A stretch of DNA of 64,000 nt from Hirsutella rhossiliensis (taxonomy: Eukaryota; Ascomycota; Sordariomycetes; Hypocreales; Ophiocordycipitaceae), in assembly GCF_020360975.1 (NCBI RefSeq), contig NW_025408673.1, positions 1,116,001 to 1,180,000 of the forward strand, given 5' to 3'. The position numbers and the translations under genes were made by a program. The notes under the pieces are model-generated. The model ran no database searches and was not told where the DNA came from. It was given only the letters and a program-made list of their open reading frames with translations. Of this stretch, positions 59,650 through 64,000 are shown piece by piece; within the stretch, counting starts at the first letter, position 1, and every line of letters begins with the position of its first letter.

Positions 59650-60840
59650 TTAAATTTAGCTAAATTAATACTAATAAGATTATCGATGCCTATTACTTAT
59701 TATATACGCACGCGCTATATAGCTTCGAGGAGAGCTTAATAGGACTTATCTTAATCCTTTAAGCGCTAGTATAGCTTAAACTATATACTAAAAAGCTATA
59801 ATATTATCTAGTAGTTAGCGATAGTATTATTTTTTATTAAGGCCTATACCTTAATAGCCTATAAGACTGCCCTAAATAGCGTTATATTTTATAGTAGATC
59901 GCGTTACTAAATTATAAGATAACTAAAGAACTTAAGCTATAGCTTTTTATAGTAGACTTTAAGGTTATTAATAATCCCTTAATCTATTAGCTAAAATAGC
60001 GCGGTCGAATTTAGTAGTACGAAGTATATTTATATATATTTTAAGGTCGGATTTAGTATTATAAGCGGTATACTTATAAATACTAAAGTTATTAAGTAAT
60101 AATAATATCTTATAACTAGCTATTTAAGTATTAAGCTACTTTAGCTACTTAAAGATAGTTAGGGTTACTTAGGTAGTCTTATTAGAGCAATAATAAAGTA
60201 GTATTACTACGATCTTATAGTTAAGGCGGCTAAAGGTATAAGGGTTAGCTACTATACTAATAACCTAAAGTTATAGACGATATATACTTATAGCGTTAGA
60301 GTAAGGGGGAAGCGTAATACGGTCTTTCTTAATCTTTATACCTTTCTACGCACGTAAGGCTATCGTATAGGTAGGCGTTACCTTTTAAATAAGCCTAGTC
60401 TTATCGGCGTTATAGATATCGTTTAAGTTATACGTAGTAAAGAGCTTTTAGGTCTCGGTAAGAGCATTATTAAGGTTATATTACTCTATAGTCTTTGCCT
60501 TACCGTGCTATTAGTAGCGCTTAAGATTATGCCTTTTCTTAAAGCTATTTAGCTAGCCCTTTAAGAAGCTTAGAGTAGGCTATTTACGGAAGTCAGGCAT
60601 TATATTCTATAGCTTCTAGGCTAGCGAGACGATAACGTTATTATTAATAGGGTACCTAGCGTTATTAAATTGCTAGAGGAGCTAGTAAAGGGAGGCTTTA
60701 AGTAGTAGCTAGTTTATAGCCTATCTTTTAAGTATATAGGGTATATTTAAGTCGTTAACGTAGGTAAATTTAGCGCTAAGGGTCCTAGAGATCGTAGATT
60801 AATTAATTTTCGTCCTTATTATTAGTTTACTTACGTAATA
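59650..60840 (-). pseudogene. Pogo/CENP-B-like DDE transposase remnant
   Basis: The minus-strand frame has a CENP-B-type helix-turn-helix, PTLSFLKGxLNSFKKRHNLK and RYxxHGKA. The DDE core follows, with DIYNADKTRL (60,391-60,420; family: YNADETGL), KIKKDRITLPPYSNA, and KILLLLNNFSIY near 60,093-60,130 (family: LLLDNxxxH, so the second Asp has become Asn). Stops are all TAA/TAG. Element ends were not found. Confidence 0.7.
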
Positions 60841-60983
60841 ATATCTAAGTACCTCTATATCGCGTTTTCTTATATCTTTTAATAAATTCCTTTTCTTTAA
60901 GCTTAGAAAATACCTTATTAATATATAAATATTACCCTTCTTATTTTTCTAATATATATAATATATATAGAATTAATTATAAA

Positions 60984-60999
60984 ATAAAATATTAAGGTA
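60984..60999. repeat. Target site duplication, left copy
   Basis: ATAAAATATTAAGGTA, identical to 61,467-61,482. It brackets the LINE fragment. Confidence 0.9.
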
Positions 61000-61466
61000 C
61001 CGAATTTCGATTAGCCGGCCCCACCTAGGAGCGACCTACACCAGCGCCCGGCCCGGCAACAGGACATTACCTGCCCTACTAACCAACGGACCGACAAGCC
61101 GACGCAACCGCGGCCACGCGGCTGCGACGCGGGAGCCAGGGTGAATAGAGGCGCCCGCGAGTCGGGCCCCCGGAGAGAGACTACTGCCCACAACCCTAGG
61201 CCCGGGCTAGCGAGCCCGGGCCGCGGCCGCTCGGGATAGTAGCGGCCACGGCCCGAGAGGGCCCGCGCCGAGACGCGATTTCGCGGGAGGAGCCCGCGGC
61301 AGCCGGCGCAAATTTCCTACGTACTGCTACCACGACCTCGTTCGAGGCGGACCCGCACTAAAAGAGGGGAGGGTTTTCCCCTAGGCACTCTGGTTTTTCC
61401 CTCCTATTTAACATTGAAGTTCTAGATACCTCTAGCTAGGTCCCTAGCGTAATCTTAATAATAATA
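61000..61466 (+). mobile_element. 5'-truncated LINE E tail, nearly free of RIP
   Basis: Only the last 467 bp of the LINE, ending in (TAA)n, between perfect 16 bp duplications (60,984-60,999 and 61,467-61,482). It is GC-rich and full of CA and TG, whereas its homologue at 38,060-38,560 (minus) is RIP-mutated. Short length fits known RIP length limits; recent arrival is the other option. The minus-strand open frame at 61,011-61,193 lies within this non-coding tail and is not a gene. Confidence 0.92.
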
Positions 61467-61482
61467 ATAAAATATTAAGGTA

Positions 61483-61670
61483 AGGATTTAGAAATTATTA
61501 TTATAAGGTACCTAGCTAGAATATAGTAGGTATATACCTATAATAATACCTATATAAGATAAATAGATTTATTAGTAAATATAGGGCGATATCGCTAGTA
61601 TCGGGAGATAAGGAATTTATAGCTAATTATTACTCGTATATATATATCTTATCGCTAAAGCCAGACTATC
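61483..61670. other. Last RIP-mutated stretch and composition border
   Basis: AT-rich with CA/TG absent until about 61,670, where normal composition starts abruptly (CCAGACTATC...). Confidence 0.7.
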
Positions 61671-62771
61671 GCTACTACACGTGATCGTTGTAGCCCAGGT
61701 TAACTGTAATACTTCCTAAACTTTTATGTATGGCAAAGTCACTGTTAGCCATTTTTATGGCTAGGCTAGCCAATTTGCTAATCTAGGCCTTATTATCCGT
61801 AGTCTTCATTGTGCCTTTTAGGGTGGCTCGCCCCAGGTACAAGGCTCCCTCGGCACGGACCATCTGGCCGGAGCAAAGCGCTGAGTCAGGAGAGACCCGC
61901 TTGAGCCCTCGTCAAATAAGGATCCCGTGTTTGGAAAAAAAAAACTTTCATTATCGTCAACATTTTCCGGACCTCGTTTCCTTTCCTCTACTCCTCCTCC
62001 CTCCTCTCCAACGCCGACTTTGGACATTTTTCTGCGACACGTCAAGCATGGCCCGCCGTGCCTGCTTTGCTTCCTCGTGAGGCCAACAAAGCCAAGAGGT
62101 AAGCAAAGAGAGCTCAAGTCCCCGTTCCGAATGAAGAAATACGTTGTCGCCCCAGGCTGAGGAGGTTCGACAAGCCTCCCGTGTTGACAGACACAGTCTC
62201 AAGCCAAATAGACACATCTGACCCTTCCCTCATTGTCCTCTCTATGCGCCGCATGCTTAAAAGGCCCGCAAGCTGACAAGACCAGGTTTTCTCCAGCACA
62301 TCCGTTTTGACTGTAAGCACCGACCCGCCGCCCGCGTCGCCCAAGCCCAGTCGTCCTGCCGTGATGTCTTTTGCTATCCGGTACTATCAAATACCGATCC
62401 TTGATGACGGAAAAACATGATAGCCTGAGCACAGACTCTGTGCCACTGCGAGCGGAACTCGGCGGCAGGACCTTGGACTAATGGCCTCAAGGAGAAAAGG
62501 CACCATGATGTTTGACCCACGCCGAGCTCACGGCCTACTAGTCTGTGATGCTCAAAGGCGGCATGGTAAGGCTGACATATTTTTCTTTAAAAACTGCCTG
62601 GCTTGCGTGATGATAAAACTTATTCCATGCTAATACTGAATCCCGCATGTGGAGGAAACTAAGAGCTTTTCATCTTTCGACTGATTTTGCAACCTCTTGT
62701 CTATTTCCAAACTGTTGATGCTTGTTCCATTGGCTGGACCTGTGCTAACTTGAACTCGAGTCGCAGGAACA
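61671..62771. other. Intergenic region downstream of the dehydrogenase gene
   Basis: Normal composition. A C/T-rich tract (about 61,970-62,012), typical of fungal promoters, precedes an ATGGCC at 62,048, but the frame closes after ten codons. A short first exon of a plus-strand gene cannot be excluded, but I found no continuation. Other overlapping short frames show no domain. Confidence 0.4.
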
Positions 62772-63725
62772 TTACTCTTGGTACGCGGCCAGCTCCGGCG
62801 AGTTCCAGCTGTGCGTTGGTCAGCGGCCCATCCCACATCGTGTGACATGGTGATACGTACTTGAGGAAATTGCCACTCAAGTCTTTACGTGGCCGAGCCA
62901 CAAACTTGGCAACGACATGGCCTGGCTGCTCAGGCTTCAGCAGCTTGCCCTGCTGGTAAGCATCGACAAAATTGTCGTACTGCGCCTTGTCCATAACTTC
63001 CTTGCCGGCGGCCCGTATGACGGACTGCATGTCTGTGTCGACGCGGCCCGGGGCAATGGCGACGCTGGTGATGTCGGGCTCCTCGACGGCAAGATGGGTC
63101 GATATGGAGTTGACGGCCGCCTTGGAGGAGCCGTAGGCGGCCCATGCCGTGTACGGCTTGGTGGCCGCACCTGATGACACCCATACGATGCAGCCCCTGG
63201 ACTTGCGCAGCTCCGCAATGCCGGCCTTGGCCTGTACCGCCCGTCAATGTTTGCGGCTGGGACAAGAGGGAGGCGTTGCAGTGACCGTACCATGGCCAGG
63301 CAGCTAAAGACATTGACGTCGTAGAGGTGCTTCCACCCGTCGAGCATAGAGGAGTCGATTTTGTGCGGATCCAGTAGGCCGTGGTTGAGGACGATGCCGT
63401 CGAGTTTGCCAAAAGACTTGAGGGCGAGACTGGTCAAGGCACCGGGCATCTGAGCGGTAGATGCAAGCACTGGGCATTAGCTGAATGAATTGAGAGTAAT
63501 GGCATGACTGAAACTGCGTCGTCGGGAATGAACACTGCATACGTGAGAGCTCCTCATGTCACCGGCGACATATTCGACCTGCCCGGGATGCGACTGTTTG
63601 ATGGCCTCGAGGGGCTCTTGGGACCGGGCGGCTAGTACGACCTTGTGGGATTGCTGCAGCAGATGGCGGGTGACGGCGACGCCAATTCCCTTGCTTGCGC
63701 CGGTGACGATGAAGACTTTGGCCAT
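62772..63725 (-). CDS. Short-chain dehydrogenase/reductase, 249 aa, four exons
   Basis: Exons, in coding order: 63,725-63,543; 63,449-63,291; 63,231-62,861; 62,808-62,772. The start ATG has an AACCATGG context; no in-frame ATG lies upstream (the longer open frame begins with TTG). The Rossmann nucleotide motif TGASKGIG is at residues 8-15, LNHG at 82-85, catalytic VSSGA with Ser near 134, and YGSSK with Tyr 147 and Lys 151. The tail ends FLNWNSPELAAYQE then TAA, a usual C terminus in fungal members like the yeast sepiapterin-reductase-type proteins. Length is typical for the classical SDR family. It should be a soluble NAD(P)-dependent oxidoreductase; its substrate cannot be told. No RIP stops: the gene looks intact. 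Confidence 0.88.
62809..62860 (-). other. Intron 3 of the dehydrogenase gene
   Basis: 52 bp, GTACGT donor, GCTGAC branch-like motif and CACAG acceptor. Removing it restores the family C terminus; without it the frame would run 36 codons into an unrelated tail to 62,701. Confidence 0.8.
63232..63290 (-). other. Intron 2 of the dehydrogenase gene
   Basis: 59 bp, GTACGG donor, CATTGACGG branch-like motif, TACAG acceptor. It joins SCLAM to AKAGIAELRK in phase. Confidence 0.82.
63450..63542 (-). other. Intron 1 of the dehydrogenase gene
   Basis: 93 bp, GTATGC donor, GCTCAG acceptor. It joins GDMRSSH to MPGALTSLALK with the spacing seen in the family. Confidence 0.78.
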
Positions 63726-64000
63726 GGTTGTGGTTGTGCTGCGGGGGGAAGTTGAAAGGATGGAGTCGCTTTGCGCTGATGTCGTCGGTGGCAAGTTTTC
63801 TCTTTTTTTTTATGTCCAAGGGGCATAGGCCAGCCAGCAGCAAAGAAATAGCGCCCTGGCTATAGGTGGGGATTATTAAGACGGGGCAGCTCAAAGCTGC
63901 TAGGAAGCCGCGGCCATCGTCAACTTCTTGACTGTGCATACGCCAAAGCATCTACGTTATCCAACATAGCCAGCGGGAAAACAAAATTATGGCCACGACC
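63726..64000 (-). promoter_or_regulatory. Upstream region of the dehydrogenase gene
   Basis: On the minus strand a pyrimidine-rich leader (CTCCATCCTTTCAACTTCC) and a CA-rich stretch directly precede the ATG, as is common in filamentous fungi. An A-rich run lies near 63,805. No binding site can be named. Overlapping short frames here are not genes. Confidence 0.45.

Noticed and set aside
61011..61193. 60-codon minus-strand frame
   Set aside because: It lies wholly within the non-coding LINE tail, which is bracketed by target duplications.
61811..62432. Overlapping short frames on both strands
   Set aside because: No domain, no consistent start or splice pattern, and they overlap each other in opposite directions.
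62917..63174. Plus-strand 85-codon frame opposite the dehydrogenase
   Set aside because: Antisense shadow of exon 3; GC-rich codon bias explains it.
1..64000. tRNA or rRNA genes and secondary-metabolite cluster
   Set aside because: No cloverleaf, rRNA core sequence, or synthase domain was seen; a single dehydrogenase is not evidence of a cluster.

Overview
The window looks like one AT-rich, transposon-filled compartment of a filamentous ascomycete genome (Pezizomycotina; I cannot name the species) that ends at a normal gene-bearing segment. Two things support this. Almost all of 1-61,670 is nearly free of CA and TG dinucleotides, is enriched in TA, and has reading frames broken only by TAA/TAG, which is the footprint of repeat-induced point mutation (RIP). 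The one intact gene, at the right edge, has three short introns of fungal type.

Layout. 1-3,209: 3' end of a Ty1/copia element (copy 1) with its LTR, abutting a fragment of a Ty3/gypsy 'B' LTR. 3,662-13,544: a Mutator-like DNA transposon (MULE 'C') with ~170 bp terminal inverted repeats and a 9 bp target duplication, split by a complete minus-strand gypsy element (B1, 4,830-11,808, perfect 5 bp target duplication). 14,230-20,750: an island without RIP, holding a chromovirus-type Ty3/gypsy element 'A' (15,146-20,556) whose frames are broken by indels and whose primer-binding site matches its own LTR, as in Tf1-type self-priming. 21,040-21,905: a second, mostly unmutated island with a possible solo LTR and two hairpins. 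22,385-24,880: short repeats D1 and D2, a minus-strand copia fragment 'G', and an inverted piece of the copy-1-type LTR. 24,883-37,136: two full copia internal regions in tandem sharing a middle LTR. 37,137-56,193: a gypsy element 'F' (minus) split by a Tad-like LINE 'E' (38,060-52,135, target duplication visible), which is itself interrupted by gypsy B2 (42,434-48,439) and by D1' and D2'. 56,194-58,051: an unidentified element with inverted termini. 59,650-60,840: a pogo/CENP-B-like transposase remnant. 61,000-61,466: a 5'-truncated LINE E tail without RIP and with a 16 bp target duplication. From about 61,670 the sequence is ordinary gene-type DNA, with an intact short-chain dehydrogenase/reductase gene on the minus strand (62,772-63,725, four exons, 249 aa).

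How the parts relate. Apart from the dehydrogenase there is no convincing functional gene. The window is a record of nested insertions whose order can be read from target duplications: F, then LINE E in F, then B2, D1' and D2' in E; and MULE C, then B1 in C. The paired LINE tails give RIP-mutated and nearly unmutated versions of one sequence side by side. I found no clearly new biological system. The best leads are the self-priming signal in element A, an antisense reading frame shared by both B copies, the shared-LTR copia array, and two unidentified degraded reading frames. All long frames in RIP zones were read by eye and domain limits are approximate.
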